Below are positions 33,888-44,578 of a stretch of 54,748 bases of DNA, one piece after another (within the stretch, counting starts at the first letter, position 1; the number at the start of each line of letters is the position of its first letter). The DNA is from an uncultured Enterobacteriaceae bacterium (lineage in GTDB: Bacteria; Pseudomonadota; Gammaproteobacteria; Enterobacterales; Enterobacteriaceae). The notes beneath the pieces are model-generated. The model was given only the letters and a program-made list of their open reading frames with translations, was not told the origin of the DNA and searched no databases. The stretch covers positions 1 to 54,748 of the forward strand of contig CANRKT010000016.1 in the NCBI GenBank assembly GCA_947631255.1, given 5' to 3'. The position numbers and the translations under genes were made by a program.

Positions 33888-35321
33888 TCAATTATTCTGA
33901 TAAATGTCTTTATAGAGGCGGCTTTCGAAGCGCACCAAGGGAATACGGCGGTTGCGCTGGTCGGCAGGTGCAACAGCATATCCAGAAAGATACTGTACAA
34001 AGGCCATCTGTTTGCCGCTCGCGGTAGTAATAAATCCGGCCATATTATAGACCCCTTGTAATGACCCTGTCTTTGCAGAAACCTTACCATTGACCCCTGC
34101 CTGATCCAGGCCAGCACGATACTGTAATGAGCCATTATGTCCTGCTAATGGCAGCATTGAAATGATGTTCAGCTCACTGTCATTTTTTGCAATATACTGA
34201 AGCACTTGCATCATCACTGCCGGGGAAATCAGGTTATGGCGTGAAAGTCCTGAACCATCGACGACGATGCTGTTACCTAAATCGACGCCCGTTTTTTGCT
34301 GCAGTAACTGACGAACGGCATCAGCACCTGAACGCCAGGTTCCCGGCACACCAAAACGCTGGTGACCAATGGTGCGGAATACGGTATCTGCAATCATGTT
34401 GTCTGATTTTTTTAACATGATTTTCAATAGATTAGTCAGCGGAGGTGACTGTTTGCTGGCGATAACCGTGCCCGCTTCATTCGGTTGTGTCTGACGCAGA
34501 ATGGTGCCGCTGTAGCGAATACCCGCTTGTTCCAGCTCTTTCTTAACAATAGCGCCAGCGTAACCAGCCCCATCCTGAACAGCGAAGGCGAGGGGTAATG
34601 GTTCTTCCCTTTGTGGCATACAACCCGTCAGCGTATAGCGATTTAAATCACCCGGCACCACATCAAGTTCACAATACCGGGCTTCTGATGACCCTCTGGC
34701 TAAGGTCTTAACCTGACTAAAGACCGTGATGGGGTAATAAGAGGCAATACGGACATGTGCCAGATCGTTGGCTTCTGATGCGCTGTATAACGAAACAGAG
34801 AAGCAGTTGCGGTCAATAATGGCAGCAGAAGGAGGGGCACTGAAACACTGCGTCATATCATTCCAGGGCCAGCCTGGACCTTTATCATGGCTGGCAAAGA
34901 CGGAGGTATCTATCAGCACATCACCCTTAATCTGTTCTACTCCGGCCTTTTTTAGGGCCGTTACCATATTACGGATATCCTGGCGGGTCAGTGTTGGATC
35001 GCCGCTGAAGCGTACAGTCAGGTCGCCTTCCAGAATATTATTTTGAATCGGTGCTTTGCTCTCAAGCGTGGTGGTAAAGCGAAAATCGGGTCCTAACTGC
35101 AAAAGGGCGGCCAGAGCGGTAATCACTTTTTGGGTACTGGCAGGTAAAGCCATCTGCTGGCCCTGATAGTCAATAGTGGGAGATGAATCACCCACTTTTT
35201 GTACCATTAAAGCCAGATTTGCCCCTGCAGGCAGCTGTGACAGATATTCTTCCACATTTGCTGCTTGTGCATTCAGCGCAAAAATAGTGGTTAATCCAAT
35301 GATAAATCTAGAAAATCGCAT
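33888..35321 (-). CDS. dacB: D-alanyl-D-alanine carboxypeptidase/endopeptidase (PBP4)
   Basis: The 477-residue class C penicillin-binding protein trims and cleaves peptidoglycan cross-links in the periplasm. A signal peptide ends near AQA (residue 20). The catalytic SXXK is Ser62-Lys65 in LPASTQKVITA, the SXN motif lies in DGSGLSRHN and the KTG motif in SAKTGSLQG. I chose ATG 35321 to give the family start MRFSRFIIGL; the frame is open 16 codons further. Confidence 0.96.
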   Translation of the reverse strand: MRFSRFIIGLTTIFALNAQAANVEEYLSQLPAGANLALMVQKVGDSSPTIDYQGQQMALPASTQKVITALAALLQLGPDFRFTTTLESKAPIQNNILEGDLTVRFSGDPTLTRQDIRNMVTALKKAGVEQIKGDVLIDTSVFASHDKGPGWPWNDMTQCFSAPPSAAIIDRNCFSVSLYSASEANDLAHVRIASYYPITVFSQVKTLARGSSEARYCELDVVPGDLNRYTLTGCMPQREEPLPLAFAVQDGAGYAGAIVKKELEQAGIRYSGTILRQTQPNEAGTVIASKQSPPLTNLLKIMLKKSDNMIADTVFRTIGHQRFGVPGTWRSGADAVRQLLQQKTGVDLGNSIVVDGSGLSRHNLISPAVMMQVLQYIAKNDSELNIISMLPLAGHNGSLQYRAGLDQAGVNGKVSAKTGSLQGVYNMAGFITTASGKQMAFVQYLSGYAVAPADQRNRRIPLVRFESRLYKDIYQNN

Positions 35322-35506
35322 AATCTCGCGGTAACGGCCTGGAAACATGGTCTTCATACTACGGTGCATCGTAGTGCAAAGTAAACGATGACCCTCGGAG
35401 AACTCTAGGGTAAAATAGCGGATAATTTGAAATCTTCTGCTTGGTTTGGGGCATCACTCCGAACCGTTTTGTTTCATTTGTTGGCAGGGATGAGTTTATG
35501 AACTCA

Positions 35507-35529
35507 GACCACGTTTTTGGATTGTGGTC
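35507..35529 (+). promoter_or_regulatory. Hairpin in the greA leader
   Basis: GACCAC and GTGGTC form a six-base-pair stem around GTTTTTGGATT. The E. coli greA leader carries a terminator-like element that yields the small RNA GraL. Position suggests an analogous element here, but the stem is short and no U-run follows it. Confidence 0.3.
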
Positions 35530-35572
35530 CGCTAACTATGCCGTACAGAACTGACCGTAAGAGGTATAAATA

Positions 35573-36049
35573 ATGCAAGCTATTCCGATGACTTTACGTG
35601 GTGCTGAGAAATTACGTGAAGAGCTCGATTTCCTGAAGTCAGTACGTCGACCGGAAATTATTGCCGATATCGCTGATGCGCGTGAACATGGCGATTTAAA
35701 AGAAAATGCTGAATATCATGCGGCGCGTGAGCAGCAGGGCTTTTGTGAAGGACGTATTCAGGATATTGAAGCGAAACTTTCTAATGCCCAAGTGATAGAC
35801 ATCACGAAAATGCCTAATAACGGTCGCGTTATTTTTGGCGCGACGGTAACAGTGTTAAACTTGGACAACGAAGAAGAGCTGACATATCGCATTGTTGGCG
35901 ATGATGAGGCTGATTTTAAACAGAATCTTATTTCTGTAAATTCGCCGATTGCGCGTGGCCTGGTGGCCAAAGAGTGCGATGATATTGTGGTAATTCGCAC
36001 GCCAGGCGGTGATGTTGAGTTTGAAATTCTAAAAGTAGAGTATTTATAA
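35573..36049 (+). CDS. greA: Transcription elongation factor GreA
   Basis: The 158-residue factor enters the RNA polymerase secondary channel and stimulates cleavage of backtracked RNA. The N-terminal coiled coil carries the acidic tip ([18 protein letters not shown], Asp and Glu near residues 41-44), and the C-terminal domain has NPIARGL-type sequence ([13 protein letters not shown]). Length equals E. coli. Confidence 0.98.
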   Translation: MQAIPMTLRGAEKLREELDFLKSVRRPEIIADIADAREHGDLKENAEYHAAREQQGFCEGRIQDIEAKLSNAQVIDITKMPNNGRVIFGATVTVLNLDNEEELTYRIVGDDEADFKQNLISVNSPIARGLVAKECDDIVVIRTPGGDVEFEILKVEYL

Positions 36050-36095
36050 TTTCAGCAATGCTCACTCAATGGCTTGCGTATTGTAAAGATAAGAA

Positions 36096-36116
36096 AAAGG
36101 CCGCTATGCGGCCTTT
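36096..36116. terminator. Shared greA/yhbY terminator
   Basis: AAAGGCCGC-TAT-GCGGCCTTT is a 9-bp stem between converging genes. On the minus strand it ends in TTTTTC, on the plus strand in TTTAATC. Confidence 0.8.
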
Positions 36117-36152
36117 AATCAACGAGCAGAGCGTGGCATTTTGCTCACGTCT

Positions 36153-36446
36153 CTATTTCGGAAGAGAAATTTTTCTTTCTTTAGTCGGGCGATAAAGAAC
36201 GAGTGTTTTTCCGATAACCTGGATATTACAGGCTTGGGTTTCGCGCACGATAGCATCAACTATCAGGGTTTTAGTTTCACGATCTTCGGTTGCAACTTTC
36301 ACCTTGATTAACTCGTGATGGTTAAGCGCTTGTTCTATCTCGGCCAGTACCCCTTCGGTCAAACCATTATTGCCAAGCATAACAACTGGCTTGAGTGGAT
36401 GAGCGAGACCTTTGAGGTGCTGTTTTTGTTTAGTACTAAGATTCAT
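36153..36446 (-). CDS. yhbY: CRM-domain RNA-binding protein YhbY
   Basis: The 97-residue protein consists of one CRM domain with the GxxG loop seen as MLGNNGLTEGV and the start MNLSTKQKQHLKGLAHPLKP. E. coli YhbY associates with pre-50S particles. It is divergent from rlmE. Confidence 0.96.
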   Translation of the reverse strand: MNLSTKQKQHLKGLAHPLKPVVMLGNNGLTEGVLAEIEQALNHHELIKVKVATEDRETKTLIVDAIVRETQACNIQVIGKTLVLYRPTKERKISLPK

Positions 36447-36571
36447 CGTATATTTTTACTTACGTTGGGATTGAAAACGGTTCATTCTACCGCCATCTCC
36501 AGTGTATAGCCAAATCGGCTGTGATTATTTGCACAGCCTGCCGCTCACGATGAACAACGTTGGATAATGAG

Positions 36572-37201
36572 ATGACAGGTAAAAAGCGTTCTGCCAGCTC
36601 CAGTCGCTGGCTACAGGAACACTTTAGCGATAAATATGTACTTCAGGCACAGAAAAAGGGACTACGTTCCCGTGCTTGGTTTAAACTTGATGAAATACAA
36701 CAAAGTGACAAACTTTTTAAGCCAGGAATGACTATTGTTGATCTTGGTGCTGCTCCCGGTGGATGGTCACAGTATGTTGTGACAGAGATTGGGAACCAGG
36801 GAAGAATCATCGCTTGTGATCTGTTACCCATGGATCCTATTGTAGGGGTAGATTTCCTGCAAGGTGATTTTCGTGATGAGCTGGTAGTTAAGGCTCTGTT
36901 AGAACGTGTTGGTGATAGTAAAGTTCAGGTTGTCATGTCTGACATGGCACCGAATATGAGTGGGACGCCAGCCGTTGATATCCCCCGCTCGATGTATCTG
37001 GTAGAGCTGGCACTGGAAATGTGTCGTGATGTTCTGGCTCCGGGTGGTAGTTTTGTAGTGAAAGTGTTTCAAGGCGAAGGATTCGATGAATACCTGCGAG
37101 AAATTCGCTCCCTGTTTACGAAAGTTAAAGTGCGTAAACCGGACTCTTCTCGTGCCCGCTCACGTGAAGTGTACATTGTAGCGACCGGGCGTAAAGTATA
37201 G
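36572..37201 (+). CDS. rlmE: 23S rRNA 2'-O-ribose U2552 methyltransferase
   Basis: The 209-residue heat-shock enzyme methylates U2552 late in 50S assembly. The SAM site is [14 protein letters not shown] near residues 57-70. The catalytic Lys-Asp-Lys-Glu set of the family is represented ([31 protein letters not shown]). I start at ATG 36572; the frame is open four codons upstream from a TTG. It is cotranscribed with ftsH, 47 bases downstream. Confidence 0.97.
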   Translation: MTGKKRSASSSRWLQEHFSDKYVLQAQKKGLRSRAWFKLDEIQQSDKLFKPGMTIVDLGAAPGGWSQYVVTEIGNQGRIIACDLLPMDPIVGVDFLQGDFRDELVVKALLERVGDSKVQVVMSDMAPNMSGTPAVDIPRSMYLVELALEMCRDVLAPGGSFVVKVFQGEGFDEYLREIRSLFTKVKVRKPDSSRARSREVYIVATGRKV

Positions 37202-37248
37202 TACCCTGACGCTGTTTGTTAACACAGTTGTAATGTGAGGTTAATCCC

Positions 37249-39183
37249 TTGAGTGACATGGCGAAAAACCTAATACTCTGGCTAGTCATTGCCGTCGTGC
37301 TAATGTCAGTTTTTCAGAGCTTTGGGCCCAGCGAGTCGAATAGCCGTAGAGTGGACTATTCCACTTTCTTGTCTGAAGTGAATCAGGACCAGGTTCGCGA
37401 AGTTCGTATCAACGGGCGTGAAATCAACGTTACTTTGAAAGACAGTAACCGATACACGACATACATTCCCGTTAATGACCCTAAACTGCTTGATAATCTG
37501 TTGACCAAACAGGTGAAAGTAGTCGGTGAGCCACCTGAAGAGCCGAGTTTGCTGGCTTCTATCTTCATATCCTGGTTCCCGATGCTATTGCTGATTGGGG
37601 TTTGGATCTTCTTTATGCGTCAGATGCAGGGCGGCGGTGGCAAAGGTGCCATGTCGTTCGGTAAGAGTAAGGCGCGTATGCTTACAGAAGACCAAATCAA
37701 AACAACCTTTGCGGATGTTGCAGGTTGTGATGAAGCAAAAGATGACGTCGTCGAACTGGTTGAGTATTTGCGTGAACCGAGCCGCTTCCAGAAATTGGGT
37801 GGTAAGATCCCGAAAGGCGTGTTGATGGTGGGCCCACCGGGTACCGGTAAAACATTGCTGGCGAAGGCTATTGCAGGCGAAGCAAAAGTACCGTTCTTTA
37901 CTATTTCCGGTTCTGACTTTGTTGAAATGTTCGTCGGTGTTGGTGCATCGCGCGTACGTGACATGTTTGAACAGGCTAAAAAAGCGGCACCTTGCATCAT
38001 CTTTATCGATGAAATCGATGCGGTCGGTCGTCAACGTGGTGCCGGTTTAGGTGGTGGTCACGATGAGCGTGAGCAGACCCTGAACCAGATGCTGGTTGAG
38101 ATGGATGGTTTCGAAGGTAACGAAGGCATCATCGTGATTGCGGCAACTAACCGTCCTGATGTTCTGGATCCAGCGTTACTGCGTCCAGGTCGTTTTGACC
38201 GTCAGGTTGTGGTTGGTTTACCTGATGTCCGTGGTCGTGAGCAGATTCTGAAAGTGCATATGCGTCGTGTGCCTTTGGCGACTGACATTGATGCGGCAAT
38301 TATTGCTCGTGGTACGCCAGGCTTCTCAGGTGCTGATTTGGCTAACCTGGTCAACGAAGCTGCACTGTTTGCTGCCCGCACGAATAAACGTGTTGTATCG
38401 ATGGTTGAGTTTGAAAAAGCGAAAGACAAAATCATGATGGGGGCAGAACGTCGCTCTCTGGTGATGACGGAAGCGCAAAAAGAATCAACCGCCTATCATG
38501 AAGCAGGACATGCCATTATTGGTCGTCTGGTGCCTGAACATGATCCGGTACATAAAGTGACTATCATTCCACGTGGTCGTGCACTGGGTGTGACCTTCTT
38601 CCTGCCTGTCGGTGATGCGATTAGCGCCAGCCGTCAGAAACTGGAAAGTCAGATTTCTACACTTTACGGTGGTCGTCTGGCAGAAGAGATAATCTATGGT
38701 GTAGAAAAAGTGTCGACCGGGGCGTCTAACGATATTAAAGTTGCGACTAACCTGGCACGTAACATGGTCACCCAATGGGGCTTCTCCGACAAACTCGGTC
38801 CACTGCTGTACGCAGAGGAAGAGGGTGAAGTATTCCTGGGCCGCTCTGTGGCTAAAGCGAAACATATGTCTGATGAAACTGCGCGTATCATCGACCAGGA
38901 AGTGAAGTCACTGGTTGAGCGGAACTATGCTCGTGCCCGCCAGTTACTGGGCGAAAACATGGATATTCTTCATGCAATGAAAGATGCATTGATGAAGTAT
39001 GAAACCATTGATGCTCCGCAGATTGACGACTTGATGGCTCGCCGTGAAGTTCGTCGGCCAGCAGGCTGGGATGATGATTCCAAGACCAAAGATAACTCTG
39101 ATAACAATGCCGCGCCAAGTGCACCAAGTGCAGTTAGCCCGGCTGATGAGTCAGACACATCTAACTCAGGAAAAACGCTCTGA
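37249..39183 (+). CDS. ftsH: ATP-dependent zinc metalloprotease FtsH
   Basis: This 644-residue membrane AAA protease degrades LpxC, sigma-32 and misfolded membrane proteins. Two membrane segments flank a periplasmic domain (about residues 25-100). Walker A is GPPGTGKT near 195, Walker [12 protein letters not shown], the second region of homology RPGRFDRQ, and the zinc site HEAGH near 418. I favour TTG 37249, eight bases after GAGG; the ATG three codons later is too far from that site. The C-terminal tail (after WDDDSK) is Ser/Pro/Asn-rich and differs from E. coli. Confidence 0.97.
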   Translation: MSDMAKNLILWLVIAVVLMSVFQSFGPSESNSRRVDYSTFLSEVNQDQVREVRINGREINVTLKDSNRYTTYIPVNDPKLLDNLLTKQVKVVGEPPEEPSLLASIFISWFPMLLLIGVWIFFMRQMQGGGGKGAMSFGKSKARMLTEDQIKTTFADVAGCDEAKDDVVELVEYLREPSRFQKLGGKIPKGVLMVGPPGTGKTLLAKAIAGEAKVPFFTISGSDFVEMFVGVGASRVRDMFEQAKKAAPCIIFIDEIDAVGRQRGAGLGGGHDEREQTLNQMLVEMDGFEGNEGIIVIAATNRPDVLDPALLRPGRFDRQVVVGLPDVRGREQILKVHMRRVPLATDIDAAIIARGTPGFSGADLANLVNEAALFAARTNKRVVSMVEFEKAKDKIMMGAERRSLVMTEAQKESTAYHEAGHAIIGRLVPEHDPVHKVTIIPRGRALGVTFFLPVGDAISASRQKLESQISTLYGGRLAEEIIYGVEKVSTGASNDIKVATNLARNMVTQWGFSDKLGPLLYAEEEGEVFLGRSVAKAKHMSDETARIIDQEVKSLVERNYARARQLLGENMDILHAMKDALMKYETIDAPQIDDLMARREVRRPAGWDDDSKTKDNSDNNAAPSAPSAVSPADESDTSNSGKTL

Positions 39184-39232
39184 GTAACGGTTAGCGACCA
39201 TAACAAGAGAAAATACTGTTTTCCCTTGTCAT

Positions 39233-39263
39233 AAAAAACCCGGGACAGGTTCCCGGGTTTTTT
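39233..39263. terminator. rlmE-ftsH terminator
   Basis: AAAAAACCCGGGA-CAGGT-TCCCGGGTTTTTT is a long perfect hairpin ending in a T-run, so termination after ftsH should be efficient. Confidence 0.92.
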
Positions 39264-39370
39264 ATTTTATGAATATAATCACGTCAGTATCAATTCATAC
39301 CAGAGTGCTGGCTGGACGTTCGAGTGCCTCGCGTTTCCAGTCAGCATTATAAAATATGGGCAGAAATCAT

Positions 39371-40219
39371 ATGTTATTACGCGCACAGGGTACCACGCTT
39401 GATATGAACCATCCCCACGTAATGGGAATACTCAACGTGACGCCGGACTCTTTCTCCGATGGTGGTAAACACAACGCATTAATTGATGCACTAAAGCATG
39501 CAAACGCAATGATTAACGCAGGGGCGACCATTATTGATGTGGGCGGTGAGTCAACGCGTCCTGGGGCGGCTGAAGTCAGCCTCGATGAAGAGCTGTCCCG
39601 TGTTATTCCGGTTGTTGAGGCACTGGCGCAGCGTTTTGAAGTCTGGATCTCGGTAGACACTTCTCAGGGCGAGGTAATGAAAGAGTCGGCTCGTGTTGGC
39701 GCACACATCATCAATGATATTCGTTCGTTGCAGATGCCCGGAGCCTTGCAAGCTGCTGCCGAAACGGGCCTGCCGGTCTGCCTGATGCATATGCAGGGTG
39801 AGCCACGGACGATGCAGCAAACTATCCACTACGATGATGTTTTCGTGGATGTGAATCGTTTTTTTATTGAGAATATTGCGCGTTGTGAAGCAGCGGGAAT
39901 AACAAAAGATAAATTGTTGCTCGACCCAGGCTTTGGTTTCGGTAAAAATCTCACCCATAACTATCAACTACTGGCTCGCCTTTCAGAACTCCATTGCTAT
40001 GACCTGCCTCTGCTGGTAGGTATGTCACGCAAATCAATGGTTGGCCAGTTATTGAATGTCGGTCCTGAACACCGTCTGAATGGCAGCCTGGCCTGTGCAG
40101 TTATTGCTGCAATGCAGGGGGCGCATATTATTCGTGTTCATGATGTCAAAGAGACTGTAGACGCAATTCGTGTGGTTGAAGCCACCCTTTCAGCAAAGGA
40201 AAATAGAATTTATGAGTAG
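39371..40219 (+). CDS. folP: Dihydropteroate synthase
   Basis: The 282-residue TIM-barrel enzyme joins p-aminobenzoate to dihydropterin pyrophosphate in folate synthesis and is the sulfonamide target. Signature loops are [23 protein letters not shown] and [12 protein letters not shown] start at ATG 39371 for family length; an ATG five codons upstream (39356) is possible and neither has a strong ribosome site. It overlaps glmM by eight bases. Confidence 0.96.
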   Translation: MLLRAQGTTLDMNHPHVMGILNVTPDSFSDGGKHNALIDALKHANAMINAGATIIDVGGESTRPGAAEVSLDEELSRVIPVVEALAQRFEVWISVDTSQGEVMKESARVGAHIINDIRSLQMPGALQAAAETGLPVCLMHMQGEPRTMQQTIHYDDVFVDVNRFFIENIARCEAAGITKDKLLLDPGFGFGKNLTHNYQLLARLSELHCYDLPLLVGMSRKSMVGQLLNVGPEHRLNGSLACAVIAAMQGAHIIRVHDVKETVDAIRVVEATLSAKENRIYE

Positions 40220-41549
40220 CCGTAAATATTTTGGTACTGATGGTATTCGTGGTCGTGTTGGTGACGCGCCGATCACGCCTGATTTTATGTTGAAACTGGG
40301 ATGGGCAGCAGGAAAAGTTCTCGCACGTCATGGTTCACGTAAAATTATTATTGGCAAAGATACGCGTATTTCCGGTTATATGCTGGAGTCTGCGCTGGAA
40401 GCCGGGCTGGCTGCGGCGGGCTTATCAGCGTCCTTCACCGGGCCAATGCCGACTCCGGCAGTGGCTTACTTAACTCGCGCCTTCCGCGCTGAAGCGGGCA
40501 TTGTTATTTCTGCCTCGCATAATCCATTCTACGATAATGGCATCAAATTCTTCTCCATTGACGGCACTAAACTGCCTGATGCGGTTGAAGAAGCTATCGA
40601 AGCTGAAATGGAAAAAGAGCTGACCTGTGTTGACTCAAGCCAACTCGGGAAAGCGAGTCGTATTGTTGATGCTGCCGGGCGTTATATTGAATTCTGTAAA
40701 GGCACCTTTCCTAACGAACTCAGTCTGAGCGGGCTTAAAGTGGTCGTCGACTGTGCTAACGGAGCGACTTATCACATTGCCCCTAATGTTCTGCGTGAGC
40801 TGGGTGCAAATGTTATCGCTGTGGGCTGCGAACCAAATGGTCTGAACATTAACGAAAAATGCGGTGCTACAGATGTGGCTATGCTCCAGGCGCGCGTTCT
40901 GGAAGAAAAAGCGGATCTGGGTATTGCGCTGGATGGTGATGGCGACCGTATCATCATGGTTGATGAGCAGGGTAACAAAGTCGATGGCGATCAGATCATG
41001 TATATCATTGCCCGCGAGGCTCTGCGTCAGGGACAGTTACGCGGTGGTGTTGTCGGTACCCTGATGAGTAATATGGGACTGGAAGTCGCCTTGAAAGAGC
41101 TGGGTATTCCTTTTGCCCGTGCCAAAGTGGGTGACCGTTACGTACTGGAAAAACTGCAAGAGAAAGGCTGGCGCATTGGTGCTGAAAATTCCGGGCATGT
41201 TATTTTGCTGGACAGTACCACAACTGGGGACGGTATCGTGGCAGGTTTGCAAGTACTTACCGCTATGATTCGTAACAATATGAGTTTGGGTGATTTGTGC
41301 AGTGGCATGAAGTTATTCCCTCAAATTCTGGTGAATGTCCGTTTTACTGCCGGAGCGAGCGACCCACTGGAAAATGAAGAAGTGAAACGTATCACTGAAG
41401 AAGTGGAACAGAAACTGGATCGCCGTGGACGAGTACTGTTGCGTAAATCGGGTACTGAACCGTTAATTCGTGTCATGGTTGAAGGTGAAGATGAAGCTCA
41501 GGTAACTGAATTTGCCCATCGTATTGCAGAAGCGGTAAAAGCAGTCTGA
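40212..41549 (+). CDS. glmM: Phosphoglucosamine mutase
   Basis: The 445-residue enzyme converts glucosamine-6-phosphate to glucosamine-1-phosphate for UDP-GlcNAc synthesis. The phosphoserine motif is ISASHNPF (Ser near 102), the metal loop is LDGDGDRI and the phosphate loop [11 protein letters not shown]. Length equals E. coli. It starts inside the end of folP (translational coupling), a conserved pairing. Confidence 0.98.
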   Translation: MSSRKYFGTDGIRGRVGDAPITPDFMLKLGWAAGKVLARHGSRKIIIGKDTRISGYMLESALEAGLAAAGLSASFTGPMPTPAVAYLTRAFRAEAGIVISASHNPFYDNGIKFFSIDGTKLPDAVEEAIEAEMEKELTCVDSSQLGKASRIVDAAGRYIEFCKGTFPNELSLSGLKVVVDCANGATYHIAPNVLRELGANVIAVGCEPNGLNINEKCGATDVAMLQARVLEEKADLGIALDGDGDRIIMVDEQGNKVDGDQIMYIIAREALRQGQLRGGVVGTLMSNMGLEVALKELGIPFARAKVGDRYVLEKLQEKGWRIGAENSGHVILLDSTTTGDGIVAGLQVLTAMIRNNMSLGDLCSGMKLFPQILVNVRFTAGASDPLENEEVKRITEEVEQKLDRRGRVLLRKSGTEPLIRVMVEGEDEAQVTEFAHRIAEAVKAV

Positions 41550-41566
41550 GTGAGAGCTTTATGAAA

Positions 41567-41592
41567 AAACCGGTCATGATTTATACCGGTTT
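41567..41592 (+). terminator. Hairpin downstream of glmM
   Basis: AAACCGGT and ACCGGTTT form an 8-bp stem with a ten-base loop. The T-run is short (TTATCT), so termination may be partial. Confidence 0.55.
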
Positions 41593-41777
41593 ATCTGACC
41601 AAAGTCAGTAATTTGGTGTTTTTTTACGCAGTCGGTACAATGTTAATAAATTGCCCTTGCGCAACACTATGACTTTGGTTAGTATTCTCACCCGCTTCAC
41701 CGGGTAATGAAAAAGGTATCCGCTTTACTGATTTGAAGCAATTTGCGAGCGGTAAACCCGCAAGGAACAGGTTGATT

Positions 41778-42110
41778 ATGTACGAAGCTCTTTTAGTTAT
41801 TTTCCTTATTGTAGCATTAGGCTTGGTAGGTCTGATCATGTTGCAACAGGGTAAAGGTGCTGATATGGGAGCCTCTTTTGGAGCAGGTGCTTCCGCTACA
41901 TTATTCGGCTCAAACGGCTCAGGTAATTTCATGACCCGTATGACCGGTATTTTAGGGGCGTTGTTTTTCATTATCAGTCTGGTTCTCGGTAATCTGAGCG
42001 CTAACAAATCAGGAACGGGAAGCGAGTGGGATAATTTGAGTCAGCCAGCGCAAGTTGAGCAGACTATACCTGCGGCACCTACCATGCCAAGCAGTGATAT
42101 TCCGCAGTAA
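41778..42110 (+). CDS. secG: Preprotein translocase subunit SecG
   Basis: The 110-residue inner-membrane protein of SecYEG has two membrane helices (about residues 3-20 and 55-72) joined by the conserved loop MLQQGKGADMGASFGAG. ATG 41778 follows GGAACAGG and gives the exact family length. Two tRNA genes follow, as in E. coli, where argG separates them. Confidence 0.97.
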   Translation: MYEALLVIFLIVALGLVGLIMLQQGKGADMGASFGAGASATLFGSNGSGNFMTRMTGILGALFFIISLVLGNLSANKSGTGSEWDNLSQPAQVEQTIPAAPTMPSSDIPQ

Positions 42111-42150
42111 GAAAAAATACGGTAATAAAGACGTATCGTATTGACAGAGT

Positions 42151-42237
42151 GCCGTGGTGGTGGAATTGGTAGACACGCTACCTTGAGGTGGTAGTGCCCG
42201 ATTGGGCTTACGGGTTCAAGTCCCGTCCTCGGTACCA
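42151..42237 (+). tRNA. leuU: tRNA-Leu (anticodon GAG)
   Basis: The 87-base gene has a class II fold with CCA encoded. The anticodon arm is CTACC-TTGAGGT-GGTAG with GAG, and the T arm has GGTTCAAGTCC. In the acceptor stem GCCGTGG faces CCTCGGT, leaving T5 opposite T68; E. coli leuU has A5 there as I recall. It lies 40 bases after secG. Confidence 0.96.
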
Positions 42238-42298
42238 ACAAGTCTTATCATTTCTTGCTTTTATAGCAATGCTGGCGTAATATTTGCCACGTTTCGGA

Positions 42299-42375
<77 letters not shown>

Positions 42376-42503
42376 CTTTCCCTGAGAATTATTTTTCAAA
42401 TATCCTGTGAACATCTTTGATGGCTTCGCGAAAAATTTAGAAAAAAGTTCTCCTGGACAGTGTCCGGGCCGCCTATGGCGGTATACAGGGTTCAGTTATC
42501 TAA

Positions 42504-42528
42504 AGCCCCGATTTATCGGGGTTTTTTG
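42504..42528 (+). terminator. Attenuator between metY and rimP
   Basis: AGCCCCGA-TTTA-TCGGGGT with six T follows 129 bases after metY. A second small hairpin with seven T (GGGC-TTTAT-GCCC, 42552-42571) comes just before rimP. They should limit read-through from metY into the nusA operon. Confidence 0.8.
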
Positions 42529-42586
42529 TTATCTGATTTCAGAATAACTGGGCTTTATGCCCTTTTTTTATGTCTTGGGGGTGGGC

Positions 42587-43039
42587 TTGTCCACATTAGA
42601 GCAAAAGTTAACAGAGATGATTTCGGCACCTGTTGAGGCGCTGGGTTACGAATTAGTGGGTGTTGAGTTTATTCGTGGTCGCCAGTCAACGCTGCGTATC
42701 TATATTGATAGTGAAGATGGCATCAATGTTGATGATTGTGCTGATGTCAGTCACCAAGTCAGTGCGGTTTTCGACGTTGAAGACCCAATTACTGTCGCCT
42801 ACAACCTTGAAGTATCCTCACCAGGTCTTGATCGCCCGTTATTTAGCGCAGAACATTACCAAAGCTTTATTGGCGAAGAGGTAAGTGTTGTGTTGCGCAT
42901 GGCCGTACAGAACCGCCGCAAATGGTTGGGTATCATTAAATCTGTAGACGGTGAAATGATTACGATTACGGTCGAAGGCAAAGACGAAGTGTTCGCGCTG
43001 AGTAATATCCAGAAAGCGAATCTGGTACCCCACTTTTAA
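42587..43039 (+). CDS. rimP: Ribosome maturation factor RimP
   Basis: The 150-residue protein aids 30S assembly. I start it at TTG 42587 because GGGGGTGG lies just upstream and the product begins (M)[10 protein letters not shown] like E. coli RimP, which also uses TTG from memory. Conserved segments are [16 protein letters not shown] and [11 protein letters not shown]. It is followed by nusA after 27 bases. Confidence 0.96.
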   Translation: MSTLEQKLTEMISAPVEALGYELVGVEFIRGRQSTLRIYIDSEDGINVDDCADVSHQVSAVFDVEDPITVAYNLEVSSPGLDRPLFSAEHYQSFIGEEVSVVLRMAVQNRRKWLGIIKSVDGEMITITVEGKDEVFALSNIQKANLVPHF

Positions 43040-43066
43040 TAGTTTGGATTGAGGTGAAAACCCAGG

Positions 43067-44554
43067 ATGAACAAAGAAATTTTGGCTGTTGTTGAGGCCG
43101 TTTCCAACGAAAAATCTTTACCGCGCGAAAAGATCTTTGAAGCGCTGGAAAGTGCGTTGGCAACAGCGACTAAGAAAAAATATGAACAAGAGATTGAGGT
43201 TCGTGTCAGCATTGATCGCAAAAGTGGCGACTTTGACACCTTCCGTCGCTGGTTAGTGGTTGAAGAAGTCACCTTACCGACGCGTGAAATTACTCTTGAA
43301 GCTGCTCGTTTTGAAGAGCCTACGCTTAATCCAGGTGATTATGTCGAAGATCAGATTGAGTCTGTTACCTTTGACCGTATCACTACGCAGACAGCAAAAC
43401 AGGTTATCGTACAAAAAGTACGTGAAGCTGAGCGTGCAATGGTTGTGGACCAATTCCGCGAGCATGAAGGTGAAATCATCACCGGCGTAGTGAAAAAAGT
43501 AAATCGCGACAATATCGCTCTTGATTTGGGTAATAACGCTGAAGCGGTTATCCTACGTGAAGATATGTTACCGCGTGAAAACTTCCGCCCGGGTGACCGT
43601 ATCCGTGGAGTACTGTATGCAGTACGTCCGGAAGCGCGCGGCGCTCAACTGTTCGTTAGCCGTTCTAAACCAGAAATGCTGATCGAACTGTTCCGTATCG
43701 AAGTGCCAGAAATTGGCGAAGAAGTCATCGAAATTAAGGCCGCGGCACGCGATCCTGGCTCACGGGCTAAAATCGCTGTGAAGACCAACGATAAGCGTAT
43801 CGATCCAGTCGGTGCTTGCGTGGGTATGCGTGGTGCACGTGTTCAGGCCGTTTCTACTGAGCTGGCAGGCGAGCGTATTGATATCGTGCTGTGGGATGAT
43901 AACCCCGCGCAGTTTGTCATCAATGCTATGGCTCCAGCTGATGTTGCTTCTATCGTGGTTGACGAAGACAAACACACGATGGATATTGCAGTAGAAGCCG
44001 GTAACCTGGCACAGGCAATTGGTCGTAATGGTCAGAACGTGCGTCTGGCTGCACAGCTTAGCGGCTGGGAACTCAACGTAATGACCGTTGACGATTTACA
44101 GGCTAAACATCAGGCTGAAGCACACGCAGCGATTGATATTTTCACCAAATACCTCGATATTGATGAAGATTTCGCCATAGTATTAGTCGAAGAAGGTTTT
44201 GCAACACTCGAAGAGCTGGCGTACGTACCAGTTAAAGAGTTGCTGGAAATCGACGGTCTTGATGAAGATACTGTGGAAGCATTACGCAATCGTGCTAAAA
44301 ATGCACTGACTACAATCGCATTGGCTCAGGAAGAATCTTTAGGTGATAAAAAACCTGCTGAAGATTTACTGGGTCTTGATGGAGTGGATCGCCCGCTGGC
44401 ATTTAAATTGGCTGCACGTGGTGTTATCTCGCTGGAAGACCTTGCAGAGCAAGGTGTTGATGAACTGTCAGATATTGAAGGCTTGACGAGTGAGAGAGCC
44501 GGTGAATTAATTATGGCAGCGCGCAACATTTGCTGGTTTGGCGGCGAAGCATAA
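43067..44554 (+). CDS. nusA: Transcription termination/antitermination protein NusA
   Basis: The 495-residue RNA polymerase cofactor promotes pausing, termination and rRNA antitermination. Order: N-terminal polymerase-binding domain (1-130), S1 domain (about 135-200, [15 protein letters not shown]), KH1 and KH2 ([21 protein letters not shown]), then two acidic repeats AR1 and AR2 typical of gamma-proteobacteria. Length equals E. coli. It lies in the rimP-nusA-infB operon. Confidence 0.98.
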   Translation: MNKEILAVVEAVSNEKSLPREKIFEALESALATATKKKYEQEIEVRVSIDRKSGDFDTFRRWLVVEEVTLPTREITLEAARFEEPTLNPGDYVEDQIESVTFDRITTQTAKQVIVQKVREAERAMVVDQFREHEGEIITGVVKKVNRDNIALDLGNNAEAVILREDMLPRENFRPGDRIRGVLYAVRPEARGAQLFVSRSKPEMLIELFRIEVPEIGEEVIEIKAAARDPGSRAKIAVKTNDKRIDPVGACVGMRGARVQAVSTELAGERIDIVLWDDNPAQFVINAMAPADVASIVVDEDKHTMDIAVEAGNLAQAIGRNGQNVRLAAQLSGWELNVMTVDDLQAKHQAEAHAAIDIFTKYLDIDEDFAIVLVEEGFATLEELAYVPVKELLEIDGLDEDTVEALRNRAKNALTTIALAQEESLGDKKPAEDLLGLDGVDRPLAFKLAARGVISLEDLAEQGVDELSDIEGLTSERAGELIMAARNICWFGGEA

Positions 44555-44578
44555 TAAACTGTAGCAGGAAGGAACAGC

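Noticed and set aside
39371-40219. folP as an acquired sulfonamide-resistance gene
   Set aside because: It is the normal chromosomal dihydropteroate synthase in its usual ftsH-folP-glmM place and resembles E. coli FolP rather than Sul proteins.
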